This document shows positions 23,003 to 31,671 of a DNA stretch of 64,000 nucleotides, piece after piece. Within the stretch, counting starts at the first letter, position 1, and each line of letters opens with the position of its first letter. The translations under genes and the position numbers were made by a program. The DNA is taken from the IMG/VR virus record IMGVR_UViG_3300025764_000004, positions 1 through 64,000 of that record; one strand, given 5' to 3'. A model generated the notes under the pieces. The model saw only the letters and a list, made by a program, of their open reading frames with translations, searched no databases and was not told where the DNA came from. Source of the stretch: a virus.

Positions 23003-23304
23003 ATGATAAAATCAACATGGTACTTCGTTACCTTGTTGCAAAAATAGACCCTACCACAAACGGTTCACATTTAGTGTATTATGAAGAAGCATATGGCAAG
23101 AAACGGACTCCGCATCCTGTCACTTATCTTGATTGCAAAGGAAATACAGATGCCGTGCCAGAGGAATTACCGTTGCCTTTTGATGACATTGTAGTTTACG
23201 TAGACAAGAAACGGATCATTATTTGTGGAAATGATTTCTATTACAAATTTTCACCACATTTTATATTAACATTACAAGAACGATTTAAAACTTTTACAAA
23301 GTAA
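22981..23304 (+). CDS. hypothetical protein, 107 aa
   Basis: Soluble 107-aa protein with a helical N-terminus and beta-rich middle. No recognised family. Its last base is shared with the next start (TAATG). Confidence 0.6.
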   Translation: MRRTITLDDKINMVLRYLVAKIDPTTNGSHLVYYEEAYGKKRTPHPVTYLDCKGNTDAVPEELPLPFDDIVVYVDKKRIIICGNDFYYKFSPHFILTLQERFKTFTK

Positions 23305-23513
23305 TGACAAAGAAACAATTCGACATACAACAATGGGAATATACCTCAGCCTACTATGGGGTGCATGAAATAGCTGTACGGAATTTTCCTGATTACTTAA
23401 ATCAACAAGGCCAATTAGGATGGGAACTAATTCAAATAATTATTGAGAGAATGAGAAATGATCCTAATGAACATGCAAACTATACATTTCTATTTAAAAG
23501 AAAAATAAACTAA
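23304..23513 (+). CDS. DUF4177-like protein, 69 aa
   Basis: QQWEYTSAYY, then LNQQGQLGWELIQIII and YTFLFKRK: the beta-helix-beta layout and GWEL motif of the small DUF4177 family. Function unknown; common in phages. Confidence 0.65.
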   Translation: MTKKQFDIQQWEYTSAYYGVHEIAVRNFPDYLNQQGQLGWELIQIIIERMRNDPNEHANYTFLFKRKIN

Positions 23514-24733
23514 TGTCTGGATTTTTCACTATAAAAGAAACAGAATCAAAAGATCGTCCAGGAGGCAAGAAATTCACTTGCATAGCCTGTGGAGCTTATC
23601 GAAACTGCACATCACCTAGAATGGAACCATACGGCGAGTTTCGTAAAAAGATTCTCATTATAGGTAGTGGTTTAGAAAAAGTGGATGATTCAGCAGGTGT
23701 TCCTTTTCAAAGTAGATACGGTAAATTCTTAGAAAAAACATTGCAAAGTTTAGGTATTGATTTATTTGAGGATTGCTTGACAATGAATTCAGTCCATTGC
23801 TGTATAAAAGATGAGGATGAGGATTTAATAGCACCAACTTCGTACAACATAGAATGCTGCCGAAAATCAACACTTCAAACAATAGAGCAGTACAAGCCTC
23901 ACTTAATAATCCTCCTCGGGAATTCAGCGTTATTCAGCCTCATAGGACACCGTTGGAAAAAAGATCTAGGAACCATAGATAAGTGGAGAGGATGGGCAAT
24001 CCCAGACCAAGACTTTAAATCGTGGATATGCCCGACATACGATCCTAAGCAAGTGATGAACAGCAAAGGAGACATTATGTTTACGATATGGAAACTTGAC
24101 TTAGAACTAGCCTTATCTAAGCTTCAAGAATCTATCTATCTGAATGCGGAGCCTAACATTATGACACTTGAGGAAAAGGACTTGCCTGTACTTAGTACAA
24201 TCAAAAACGGAAATATTGCGTTTGACTATGAGACTACTGGCCTAAAATGTCATGCTGCTGGACACCGAATTGTTTCTTGTTCCGTAGCATACGATGAAAA
24301 TAATGTCTATGTCTTTATGATGCCTGAAACAAACAAAGGAAGACGTCCATTTTTAGAGTTGCTTGCGGATCCTATGGTTGGTAAAATAGCTCAAAATATG
24401 AAGTTTGAACATACCTGGTCTTGTGTTCGTTTAAGACAGCCTGTCGTTAATTGGGTTCATGACACTATGTTAATGACACATTTATTTGATAATCGTCCAG
24501 GTGTATCTGGTTTAAAATTTCAAACTTATGTGCAATTTGGTGTCGTAGATTATGACAGTGAAGTCTCTCCTTATTTAAAATCTGTAGAAGAAAAGAATGC
24601 TAATGCTTTAAATCGAATCATGGAATTAGTTGCAAAGCCTGGAGGAAAAGAATTGTTACTGAAATATAACGCTTATGATTCGATTTACGAATACCGTTTA
24701 TCTGAAATACAAAATAAAATTATAGAACAATGA
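23513..24733 (+). CDS. UDG-like / DnaQ-like 3'-5' exonuclease fusion
   Basis: 406 aa with two domains. Residues 20-220 resemble Fe-S uracil-DNA glycosylases: CIACGAYRNC (Cys23, 26, 32), KKILIIGSGLEK, GVPFQSRYGKFLEKTLQSLGI and IILLGNSALFSLI. Residues 230-406 are a DnaQ/Pol I-type 3'-5' exonuclease: DYETTGL (Asp238, Glu240), QNMKFEHTW and YNAYDSIYEYRL. The glycosylase is distant from bona fide type 4 enzymes, and the activity is unproven. The polymerase core is a separate gene 260 nt downstream, so this is the split proofreading half. Confidence 0.8.
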   Translation: MSGFFTIKETESKDRPGGKKFTCIACGAYRNCTSPRMEPYGEFRKKILIIGSGLEKVDDSAGVPFQSRYGKFLEKTLQSLGIDLFEDCLTMNSVHCCIKDEDEDLIAPTSYNIECCRKSTLQTIEQYKPHLIILLGNSALFSLIGHRWKKDLGTIDKWRGWAIPDQDFKSWICPTYDPKQVMNSKGDIMFTIWKLDLELALSKLQESIYLNAEPNIMTLEEKDLPVLSTIKNGNIAFDYETTGLKCHAAGHRIVSCSVAYDENNVYVFMMPETNKGRRPFLELLADPMVGKIAQNMKFEHTWSCVRLRQPVVNWVHDTMLMTHLFDNRPGVSGLKFQTYVQFGVVDYDSEVSPYLKSVEEKNANALNRIMELVAKPGGKELLLKYNAYDSIYEYRLSEIQNKIIEQ

Positions 24734-24993
24734 CAGCAAAAATTTGGTTGACTGAATGGGATGTAACTCATTTAAAATTTCGTTGGTTTTTCTTAGAATA
24801 TGGTTTTACTAAAGAGTGGTTTAAATTACTGACTACTCGTAAAAATGAAAAAGATGCTTTTTCTGAAACACAACAGGCATACATAATGAAAGAAATTCTA
24901 AATGATGTGTGGTTTAAACTTCCAAGTAATGTGTTTAATATTAAAGTAAATCCAAAAGGTTGGAACGAGTTTTTATTTTTAGTTGAAGAATAA
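24730..24993 (+). CDS. hypothetical protein, 87 aa
   Basis: Trp/Phe-rich 87-aa protein inserted between the exonuclease and polymerase genes and overlapping both by 1-4 nt. It could be a subunit bridging the split polymerase, but no motif proves it. Confidence 0.6.
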   Translation: MTAKIWLTEWDVTHLKFRWFFLEYGFTKEWFKLLTTRKNEKDAFSETQQAYIMKEILNDVWFKLPSNVFNIKVNPKGWNEFLFLVEE

Positions 24994-26378
24994 TGAATAT
25001 AAATCCTAAAACACCAGAAGCTTATCAGTTATTGCATAATGGGACTTTGGCTTTATCCCGAGCAGAACAGCAAGGATTGAGAATTGATATGGATTACATA
25101 GAGGAGCAGAAAGAATTTGTTACTAAGAAAATTGCACAAATAGAACAAGAATTTAAAGAGACTGAGTTTTATGCAAACTGGGAAAAGTCTTCTAAAAATC
25201 CTGTTAATATTAATTCCAGTACTCAATTAGAGAAGTATTTGTACGAAGTTCTAGGTCTACGGATTGATAAAGAAACAAAAACAGGCAAAGGCTCCACTGA
25301 TGATGAAGCATTAAAACAATTAAATATACCTGAGTTAAATGATCTTTTAAAAGCTAAAAAATTAAAGAAAGTCAGGGATACTTATTTAGATGGGATAGGA
25401 AGAGAAACTGTCAACGGTGTATTACATCCATTTTTTGACTTAGGACAGGCCGTAACCTACAGATCTTCAAGTAATTCTCCGAATTTCCAGAACATGCCTA
25501 TCAGGGATGAGGAATCTATGACAATTGTTCGAGGTGCAATCAAGCCTCGTCCAGGGCACATGTTAATGGAGGCTGACTTTAGCGGAATTGAAGTACGAGT
25601 AAACGCTTGTATAAATAAAGACAAAAACTTAATAAAGTACATTAAAGATCCTACAAGCGACATGCACGCAGACATGGCGACTCAGCTATTTTCTCTAAGT
25701 AAGTTTAACAAAGCTATTGCAGGACACGGAACTTTAAGACAGGCTGCGAAAAACGCTTTCGTGTTTCCAGAGTTTTACGGAAGTTATTATAAAAATTGTG
25801 TCAAAGGATTAGTTTGTTCTTGGGGAAAGTTATCAAAAGGAACTTGGAAGCCTGGGCAAGGTATTGCTCTTGGGAATAAATATTTATCTGATCATTTAAT
25901 TTCTCAAGGCATTAAATCATTTGATGCAATGACAGAGCATGTAAGATTGATTGAGGAAGATTTCTGGGGCAATAGATTTAAAGAGTATGCAAGATGGAAA
26001 GACTTATGGTGGGATCAATATCAGAAAACAGGATATATTGACATGCCTACAGGGTTTCGCTGTAATGGCTTAATGGACAAGAAACAAGTTTGTAACTACC
26101 CTGGACAAGGCTCTGCTTTCCATTGCCTACTTTGGTCCCTTATAAATGTAGATAAGGTAATGGTAGAAGAAGAATGGGATACACGTATTGTAGGACAGAT
26201 ACACGATTCTATCTTATTTGATACTTTACCAGAAGAAAAGGAATATGTGAAAGAAGTTGTTAATGATATTTTGACACAGCAATTGCCAAAAGCGTTTTCT
26301 TTCATTTGTGTCCCAATGGAAATCGAAATAGAAGAGTATGAAGTAGACGGACCCTGGGTCAAAACTAAAAATAATTGA
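24993..26378 (+). CDS. family A DNA polymerase, polymerase domain
   Basis: 461-aa polymerase domain. Motif A is DFSGIEVR (Asp195). Motif B region is RQAAKNAFVFPEFYGS (from Arg249), where a Y/F position is preserved. Motif C is VGQIHDS (His404-Asp405). It has no exonuclease domain of its own, so proofreading must come from the product at 23513. It would be tethered by the DnaN-like clamp. Confidence 0.92.
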   Translation: MNINPKTPEAYQLLHNGTLALSRAEQQGLRIDMDYIEEQKEFVTKKIAQIEQEFKETEFYANWEKSSKNPVNINSSTQLEKYLYEVLGLRIDKETKTGKGSTDDEALKQLNIPELNDLLKAKKLKKVRDTYLDGIGRETVNGVLHPFFDLGQAVTYRSSSNSPNFQNMPIRDEESMTIVRGAIKPRPGHMLMEADFSGIEVRVNACINKDKNLIKYIKDPTSDMHADMATQLFSLSKFNKAIAGHGTLRQAAKNAFVFPEFYGSYYKNCVKGLVCSWGKLSKGTWKPGQGIALGNKYLSDHLISQGIKSFDAMTEHVRLIEEDFWGNRFKEYARWKDLWWDQYQKTGYIDMPTGFRCNGLMDKKQVCNYPGQGSAFHCLLWSLINVDKVMVEEEWDTRIVGQIHDSILFDTLPEEKEYVKEVVNDILTQQLPKAFSFICVPMEIEIEEYEVDGPWVKTKNN

Positions 26379-26380
26379 TT

Positions 26381-26602
26381 ATGACACCTGCTAAAAAAAC
26401 ACCAGATGGCAGAGAAATTCTTGTACTTTATATGCACGGATATGAATATCATATCGTAGAATCTTTACCTAGGAACCTAGGCGGTAATAAAGAATTAAAC
26501 ATGCCTCAGCCTTGTTTTATGGGGCATCATAACTTCGGATTAAGATACTGTAAAAAGATAAGTAAATATAAAAAATCACTTTTAAATTTTCAAATAACAT
26601 GA
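26381..26602 (+). CDS. hypothetical protein, 73 aa
   Basis: Basic 73-aa protein; possible metal ligands are GHHNF and a nearby Cys. ATG 26381 is chosen over a TTG at 26375. ATGA overlap with the clamp loader gene. Confidence 0.55.
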   Translation: MTPAKKTPDGREILVLYMHGYEYHIVESLPRNLGGNKELNMPQPCFMGHHNFGLRYCKKISKYKKSLLNFQIT

Positions 26603-27513
26603 GTCTATATCAAACACATCGTCCAAATGATTTTTCCTCAGTAAAAGGAAATGCAGATGTAATAAGTATCCTTGAAGGAATGTTATCCAATTTAGAGACA
26701 TTTCCACATGCCTTATTATTTTTCGGTGAAACCGGCTGTGGGAAAACAACTCTTGCTCGTATAATTGCAGCAAAATTAGGTTGTAAAGGTAGTGATCTAA
26801 AGGAAATTGATAATGCTGATTTCCGAGGAATTGATTCTGTACGAGATATAAAAATCAGTGCTCAATATGCTCCTATGGAGGGTCGTTGCAAGGTGTATAT
26901 ACTCGATGAAATCCACAAAATGACAGGGGATGCTCAGAACAGTCTGTTAAAAGAACTAGAAGAAATTCGTCCTCATGTGTATTATATCCTTTGTACGACA
27001 GAACCTCAAAAACTGTTAGCAACGATAAAAGGACGTTGCAGTCAATTCCAAGTCAAACCATTGACAGACAGTCAAATGAAAGGATTGCTTCGTGGGATTG
27101 TACGTTCAGAAAAACAAACATTAGATGATGAAGTCTATGATCAAATCATACAAGACAGTTTAGGTCATCCAAGGAATGCAATTACAATTTTAGAACAAGT
27201 ATTAAATGCAGATCCAGAACGTAGATTAGCTATTGCTCAACAAACCGCAGCACAACAATCACAAGGGATAGAATTGTGCCGTTTATTAATGAGCAAATCA
27301 ACCAAATGGGCTTCTATTGCTTCAATATTAACAGGATTAAAAGATCAAGAACCAGAAAGTATTCGTCGTATTGTATTAGGATATGCTCAAGCTGTTTTGT
27401 TAAAATCTGATAATCCTAGATGTGGGTTAATCCTTGAGTGCTTCATGGATCCTAATTTCACTAACGGCGGACCACAGCTCGTTCAAAGCTGTTATATGGT
27501 TTACAAAGGTTAA
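26599..27513 (+). CDS. clamp-loader ATPase (DnaX/RFC small subunit-like)
   Basis: 304-aa AAA+ protein: YQTHRPNDFSSVKGN near the N-terminus, Walker A GETGCGKT (43-50), DEIHK (from Asp103), the sensor-1 region YILCTTEP, and the arginine-finger region KGRCSQFQVKPL. Family clamp loaders open sliding clamps. It appears to be the only clamp-loader gene in the window, so it may form a homo-oligomer as in phage T4 gp44, with host subunits replaced. Confidence 0.88.
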   Translation: MSLYQTHRPNDFSSVKGNADVISILEGMLSNLETFPHALLFFGETGCGKTTLARIIAAKLGCKGSDLKEIDNADFRGIDSVRDIKISAQYAPMEGRCKVYILDEIHKMTGDAQNSLLKELEEIRPHVYYILCTTEPQKLLATIKGRCSQFQVKPLTDSQMKGLLRGIVRSEKQTLDDEVYDQIIQDSLGHPRNAITILEQVLNADPERRLAIAQQTAAQQSQGIELCRLLMSKSTKWASIASILTGLKDQEPESIRRIVLGYAQAVLLKSDNPRCGLILECFMDPNFTNGGPQLVQSCYMVYKG

Positions 27514-27534
27514 CTTTGCTTTTTGTATAATAAC
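27511..27534 (+). promoter_or_regulatory. promoter/leader motif before 27553 gene
   Basis: TAACTTTG (27511-27518) fits the -7 pattern TAnnTTTG. It is directly followed by TTGTATAATAAC (27523-27534), the same 12-mer as before queD. No clear -33 is seen. Confidence 0.35.
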
Positions 27535-27552
27535 AATAAAAACTATAAAATT

Positions 27553-28059
27553 ATGGCAATAAATTACGAAAAAGACATCGAGATTGATGGAGAAGCATTA
27601 GATCAAGAATGGCTCAGACAAGCTTCATTAATGATGAAGTACTGTCATATTTCTGCACAAACACAAATGGAATTAGATTCCGCAAAAGAAATGTTAGATG
27701 TTGTTAAAGCAGGATTAGACAAAGCTATTCGAGAAAATCCTGAACAATATGACATTGTTAAGGTGACAGAAGTAGTAATTTCAAATACAATAATTGTCCA
27801 AGGAAGTTATACAGAAGCCTACGGTCATTATCTTCAAGTAAAATATGAAGCAGATATGGCAAAAGGAGCTGTTCGTGCTATTGAACAACGTAAAGATGCC
27901 TTAGAAAATTTAGTTCGTTTATATAACGGGCAGTATTTTGCAGGACCTAAAGTCCCTTTAAATATCAACAGAGAATGGGTTGAAAAAGAAAAAGAAACTC
28001 GTGTTAATGCAGGTGTTGCACAAGGATTAAGAAGAAGGAGAATTGTAGATGAAGAATAA
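27553..28059 (+). CDS. UvsY-like recombination mediator candidate
   Basis: 168-aa helical protein with a WLRQASLMMKYCHISAQTQMEL opening and a KAGLDKAIRENPEQYDIVKVTE segment. This pattern is shared with phage UvsY-like and other RecA-loading proteins (helical protomer with a conserved N-P-E-x-Y-x-I/V). The position supports this: it is followed closely by SSB (28510) and RecA (30172). I hold this as a family-level inference. ATG 27553 is used. Confidence 0.55.
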   Translation: MAINYEKDIEIDGEALDQEWLRQASLMMKYCHISAQTQMELDSAKEMLDVVKAGLDKAIRENPEQYDIVKVTEVVISNTIIVQGSYTEAYGHYLQVKYEADMAKGAVRAIEQRKDALENLVRLYNGQYFAGPKVPLNINREWVEKEKETRVNAGVAQGLRRRRIVDEE

Positions 28060-28351
28060 CGAAGATCAAGTCTGGGTTACCATTAGTAGAACTATTAATT
28101 TAGGAAACTATAATAGTGTTAAAATTGAAGCAGGCTTATCTCAAACTATAGGCGAAAACGACCCTAAAGATTTATTAGATGCAATTTGTGACAATGTATT
28201 TGAGCTTATCAAAGTAAAAAGCAAAAAGTACAAAAAAGAATTGAAAGAAAAGCCTGATACAACTTCAAAAAGAATCAAGAAACCTTGGGTGAAAAATAAA
28301 TTCCCAGACGAAGAGTACGGTCCAGATGCTGGTGATAATCCTAACGACTAA
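28049..28351 (+). CDS. hypothetical protein, 100 aa
   Basis: Mixed alpha/beta N-terminus (VWVTISRTINLGNYNSVKIE) with basic C-terminus. The N-terminal beta pattern recalls small phage ssDNA-annealing or hub proteins. No secure family. Overlaps the previous gene by 11 nt. Confidence 0.6.
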   Translation: MKNNEDQVWVTISRTINLGNYNSVKIEAGLSQTIGENDPKDLLDAICDNVFELIKVKSKKYKKELKEKPDTTSKRIKKPWVKNKFPDEEYGPDAGDNPND

Positions 28352-28355
28352 AATT

Positions 28356-28529
28356 ATGGAAGCACTTCAAATTATAGGTAGCATATTAGTCTTTCTTTGT
28401 GCTTTTATATTTCTATTCTACTTGCTAAGTAGAATGCAAATGAAAGCCTGGTTACAAGAAATAGATAGTTTTTTCGAAGATAAATTAAATACACTTAAAA
28501 AAGAAGAACATGGCAAAGAAGAAAAGTAG
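28356..28529 (+). CDS. single-TM protein, 57 aa
   Basis: MEALQIIGSILVFLCAFIFLFYLL begins an N-terminal TM segment, followed by a charged helix. The ATG at 28356 follows a normal A-rich leader. It overlaps the SSB gene by 20 nt. Function unknown. Confidence 0.5.
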   Translation: MEALQIIGSILVFLCAFIFLFYLLSRMQMKAWLQEIDSFFEDKLNTLKKEEHGKEEK

Positions 28530-29814
28530 TTTTCGAGGCAAAGTACATTCTGACGCACAACGTCAAGAATCCTCGAAGTTCGGGTACTTAAATGTATCTA
28601 AAGATCAGCAATTTTCCCCGGAAGTAGACACTAAAGTAATGCTTGATTTTATGCCTTACGAAGTGACAGACATACATCATTCTGATAGAAACGAAAAAGA
28701 TGAAGTTGCTCTTGTTGGAGATCTTTGGTACAAACGTTCATTTAAAGTTCATAGAAATGTAGGTTCATCAAATGATGCTGTTGTTTGTTTAACCTCATTT
28801 GGTAAGAAATGTCCAATTTGCGAGTACCGTGCAAAACGAGTAAAAGAAGGTGCAGACAAAGATGAGTTAGATGCATTAAAAACATCAGACAGGAACTTGT
28901 ATGTTGTTATACCGCTTGATTCTAAAAAGCATAAAGTTCAGCCTTATGTGATGGACATTAGTCAGGCAATGTTTGGCAAACTGTTGAAAAAAGAATTAGA
29001 TGATAATCCTGACTGCGAAGTATTTCCAGATCTTGAAGAAGGGATGACTTTAAAAGTTCGTTTTGACGGAAAGACAATGGGCACCAGTAAGCCTTTTCCT
29101 GAAGCAACTCGTATTGATTTTTATGATCGTAAAAAACCGTATCCAGAATCAATATTGGAAGAAATTCCAAACTTAGACAAGGTTTTGCGTCAATTAACCT
29201 ATGCAGAATTGGAAGCTAAGTTCTTCGAAATTGATAATGAGGATGCTGCTGAAGATTTAAAAGAATCAAAAGGTAAAAAAGAGGAAGAGGAAGCTCCTCG
29301 GAAACGCAAGACTGTTAAAGAGGAAGAAGAGGAACCTCCTGTTCGTAAACGTAAAACAGTAGAACCTGAACCAGAAGAAGCTCCTCGTAAACGTCGTGCG
29401 GTAAAAGAAGAACCGGAACCTGAACCTGAGCCAGAAGAAGTGGAAATTACTTGGGAAGATTTGCAAGCAATGAAACCTTCTGTACTGAAACAACTTTGTG
29501 AAGAAAATGGGTTAGAAACAAATCCAAATGACTTCGATGATGATCCGAGTGCTTTCCGTCGGGCTATTGCAAAAGAAATAGGGATTGAGTATCCAAAGAA
29601 AGCTCTTGCTCGTCCTTCTACAAAAGAGGAAGAAGAAGATGAGGAACCTGCGCCGAAGATGACCTCCCGTTCTAAACCTGTAAAAGAAGAAGAGCCTACA
29701 GGCACGTGTCCATTTAAACACAAATTTGGTGTTGATGGAAACAAATTTGATGACTGTGACGATTGTAAAGTTTGGGATGATTGCTTAGATGCAAAAGAAA
29801 AGAAAACCAAATGA
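28510..29814 (+). CDS. T4 gp32-like single-stranded DNA-binding protein
   Basis: 434 aa. The OB core region (about 30-235) has a zinc loop: Cys93, Cys101, Cys104 (CLTSFGKKCPICEY), as in the T4 gp32 family. It is followed by an RIDFYDRK strand. A Glu/Lys/Arg-rich, repetitive acidic linker (240-310) follows. Then comes a small SAP-like helical domain (about 318-365), and finally a Cys-rich C-terminus (CPFKHKFG...CDDCKVWDDC) that may bind a second metal. The core binds ssDNA; acidic tails usually recruit partners. Confidence 0.8.
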   Translation: MAKKKSSFRGKVHSDAQRQESSKFGYLNVSKDQQFSPEVDTKVMLDFMPYEVTDIHHSDRNEKDEVALVGDLWYKRSFKVHRNVGSSNDAVVCLTSFGKKCPICEYRAKRVKEGADKDELDALKTSDRNLYVVIPLDSKKHKVQPYVMDISQAMFGKLLKKELDDNPDCEVFPDLEEGMTLKVRFDGKTMGTSKPFPEATRIDFYDRKKPYPESILEEIPNLDKVLRQLTYAELEAKFFEIDNEDAAEDLKESKGKKEEEEAPRKRKTVKEEEEEPPVRKRKTVEPEPEEAPRKRRAVKEEPEPEPEPEEVEITWEDLQAMKPSVLKQLCEENGLETNPNDFDDDPSAFRRAIAKEIGIEYPKKALARPSTKEEEEDEEPAPKMTSRSKPVKEEEPTGTCPFKHKFGVDGNKFDDCDDCKVWDDCLDAKEKKTK

Positions 29815-30185
29815 CACTCCTAAAAATTAAAAATGAAAAGCATTTAGAAGATCAGAGTGAAGATAGGCACGTTGGGATAATTCTGCCCCAACGTGTTCAT
29901 TCTTATCTAACTTTATACACGTATGCAAATTCTGTGGCAAAAACAATAGTTATAAAAGAGCTGTTACAGAATTGGATGGACTCTGAAGGAAATACATCAG
30001 AAGAAGAGCTCATTAAAAAAATTGTAGTCAGAACAATTACTATTTGGAAACGTAAACGTGCAAAAGATGAAACCTGTTCTCTCAATCAATTTAAAAAACA
30101 ATTAATAGCAGAATTTCAATGGAGAGGATTACCCATAGAAATAATCAAAAAAATCTTAACTGGATTTAACGATGGAACGAACTAG
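29811..30185 (+). CDS. hypothetical protein, 124 aa
   Basis: Basic, helical 124-aa protein with an N-terminal charged part. ATG 29811 overlaps the SSB stop (ATGA). Its 3' end overlaps the recA start by 14 nt. Possibly another recombination accessory factor; no motif. Confidence 0.6.
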   Translation: MTLLKIKNEKHLEDQSEDRHVGIILPQRVHSYLTLYTYANSVAKTIVIKELLQNWMDSEGNTSEEELIKKIVVRTITIWKRKRAKDETCSLNQFKKQLIAEFQWRGLPIEIIKKILTGFNDGTN

Positions 30186-31233
30186 AAGAAAGCCAGATGA
30201 ATCTCTAAGCACTCAAATGGTTAGACGAACAAACAAGCCTGCAATCGAAAAGAAAGAATATGACGGGGATTTTGGGACTGTAATTAGCACAGGCAGCACC
30301 TTGCTTGATTTAGCCATATCAGGCGGAAGAATACACGGCGGAGGCTTGCCCGGAGGTATATTAGTAGAGTGCTTTGGGCCTAGCGGATCGGGCAAGACAG
30401 TGCTACTGTCAGAGATTGCCGGTTGTGTACAACGTAAAGGTGGAGATATAATGTTTGCTGATCCAGAAGCTCGCCTTAACAAACAATTTGCAGCAATGTT
30501 TGGTCTTGACTTACCTGAAGATAGTTATACACGTCCAGACACGGTTATTGAATTATTTAAATCTGCAAACGACTGGGAGCCTACAACATTCAAACGTAAA
30601 ACCATAAATGGTATATTTGCTGACTCACTTGCTGCCCTTTCTACTGACATGGAAATGACAAAAGAGGAAGGCGATAAGATGGGAATGAAACGTGCAAAAG
30701 ACTTTTCAGAACAACTTAGGAAATTCTGTCGCGTTATTGCAGAAAAGAATTATTTGATGGTCTGCTCTAATCAGGTTCGTGTAAATGCAGATGCAGGACT
30801 TTACGGAGAGAAATATACCACTCCAGGAGGAGTTTCTATTGGCTTTTATAGTAGCCTGAGATTAAAATTTACTAAGCCTGCAAAGATTAAAGACAAACAA
30901 AAAGTCGTTGGTAAGGATGTTACACGTGTTATAGGTGTAGAAGTAGAAATCGAAGTGTACAAATCGTCTATCTGGAAGCCTTATCATACTGCCCCTGTTT
31001 ACATTCTATTTGATTATGGGGTAGATGACATTCGTGCGAATCTGCAATATGTCAAAGACTTTACCAAAAATACAGCATACACCTGTGGTGGTGAGAAACT
31101 TGATACCAGTTTAGAAGGGTCCATTAAAGCTATAGAATCTGCTGGACTAGAGGAAGATCTTCGTGAAGAAGTTATTGCATTGTGGGAACAAATTGAACGT
31201 AAATTCGAAAATGAAAGAAAACCAAAACGATGA
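30172..31233 (+). CDS. RecA/UvsX recombinase
   Basis: 353-aa strand-exchange ATPase. Walker A is FGPSGSGKT (68-76). A Glu-containing motif PEARL (107-111) and a Walker B-like TINGIFADSLAAL region follow. VCSNQVRVN carries L1-equivalent residues and TTPGG the L2 region. The basic N-terminus and acidic/basic C-terminal tail are typical of phage RecA. It would form filaments on ssDNA coated by the gp32-like protein. Confidence 0.9.
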   Translation: MERTRRKPDESLSTQMVRRTNKPAIEKKEYDGDFGTVISTGSTLLDLAISGGRIHGGGLPGGILVECFGPSGSGKTVLLSEIAGCVQRKGGDIMFADPEARLNKQFAAMFGLDLPEDSYTRPDTVIELFKSANDWEPTTFKRKTINGIFADSLAALSTDMEMTKEEGDKMGMKRAKDFSEQLRKFCRVIAEKNYLMVCSNQVRVNADAGLYGEKYTTPGGVSIGFYSSLRLKFTKPAKIKDKQKVVGKDVTRVIGVEVEIEVYKSSIWKPYHTAPVYILFDYGVDDIRANLQYVKDFTKNTAYTCGGEKLDTSLEGSIKAIESAGLEEDLREEVIALWEQIERKFENERKPKR

Positions 31234-31421
31234 TAACTGATGAATCATTAATGCCGTGGGGCAAGTACAAAGGGGATAAAATGATTAATGTCCCTGCTTC
31301 TTATTTACTTTGGTTATATGACATGGAGAAAGTTTACGGTGAGGTAAAAGAATACATCAAAGATAATTTAGAGGTATTGCAATTTCAAGTTAAACAAAAT
31401 CAAAATGATTACAAGGGATAA
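31230..31421 (+). CDS. DUF3820-like protein, 63 aa
   Basis: MPWGKYKGDKMINVPASYLLWL is the DUF3820 signature (M-p-f-G-k-y-k-G-x-x-l-x-x-v-P-x-x-Y-L). Function is unknown in general; often linked with replication and repair genes. ATGA overlap with RecA. Confidence 0.75.
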   Translation: MITDESLMPWGKYKGDKMINVPASYLLWLYDMEKVYGEVKEYIKDNLEVLQFQVKQNQNDYKG

Positions 31422-31671
31422 TTATAGTTGGTTTGTTGGTTATTTAATTCAATTTAATGATCCTGTAATAAGATACGGTCCTTTTGAGACTTTAGAAAGC
31501 ATTTTAATGGACAGTTCATTAACTCCTCAATCCGATGATTATATTATCAGAGTATCTAGAACCGGTCGTTTCTTTCTTAGATTTTTATATTCTAAATATC
31601 GTTGGAGAGACATGGATACAATAGAATACATTCCGTCAGAGTCAAATATAAAATTAATATATCTAAAATGA
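31405..31671 (+). CDS. hypothetical protein, 88 aa
   Basis: Aromatic, basic 88-aa protein with no recognised motif (starts MITRDNYSWFVG). It overlaps both neighbours. Confidence 0.55.
   Translation: MITRDNYSWFVGYLIQFNDPVIRYGPFETLESILMDSSLTPQSDDYIIRVSRTGRFFLRFLYSKYRWRDMDTIEYIPSESNIKLIYLK

Noticed and set aside
29199-29810. Long minus-strand ORF opposite the SSB gene, Ser-rich.
   Set aside because: Its composition is the complement of the repetitive Glu/Lys codons of the SSB linker, a common artefact.
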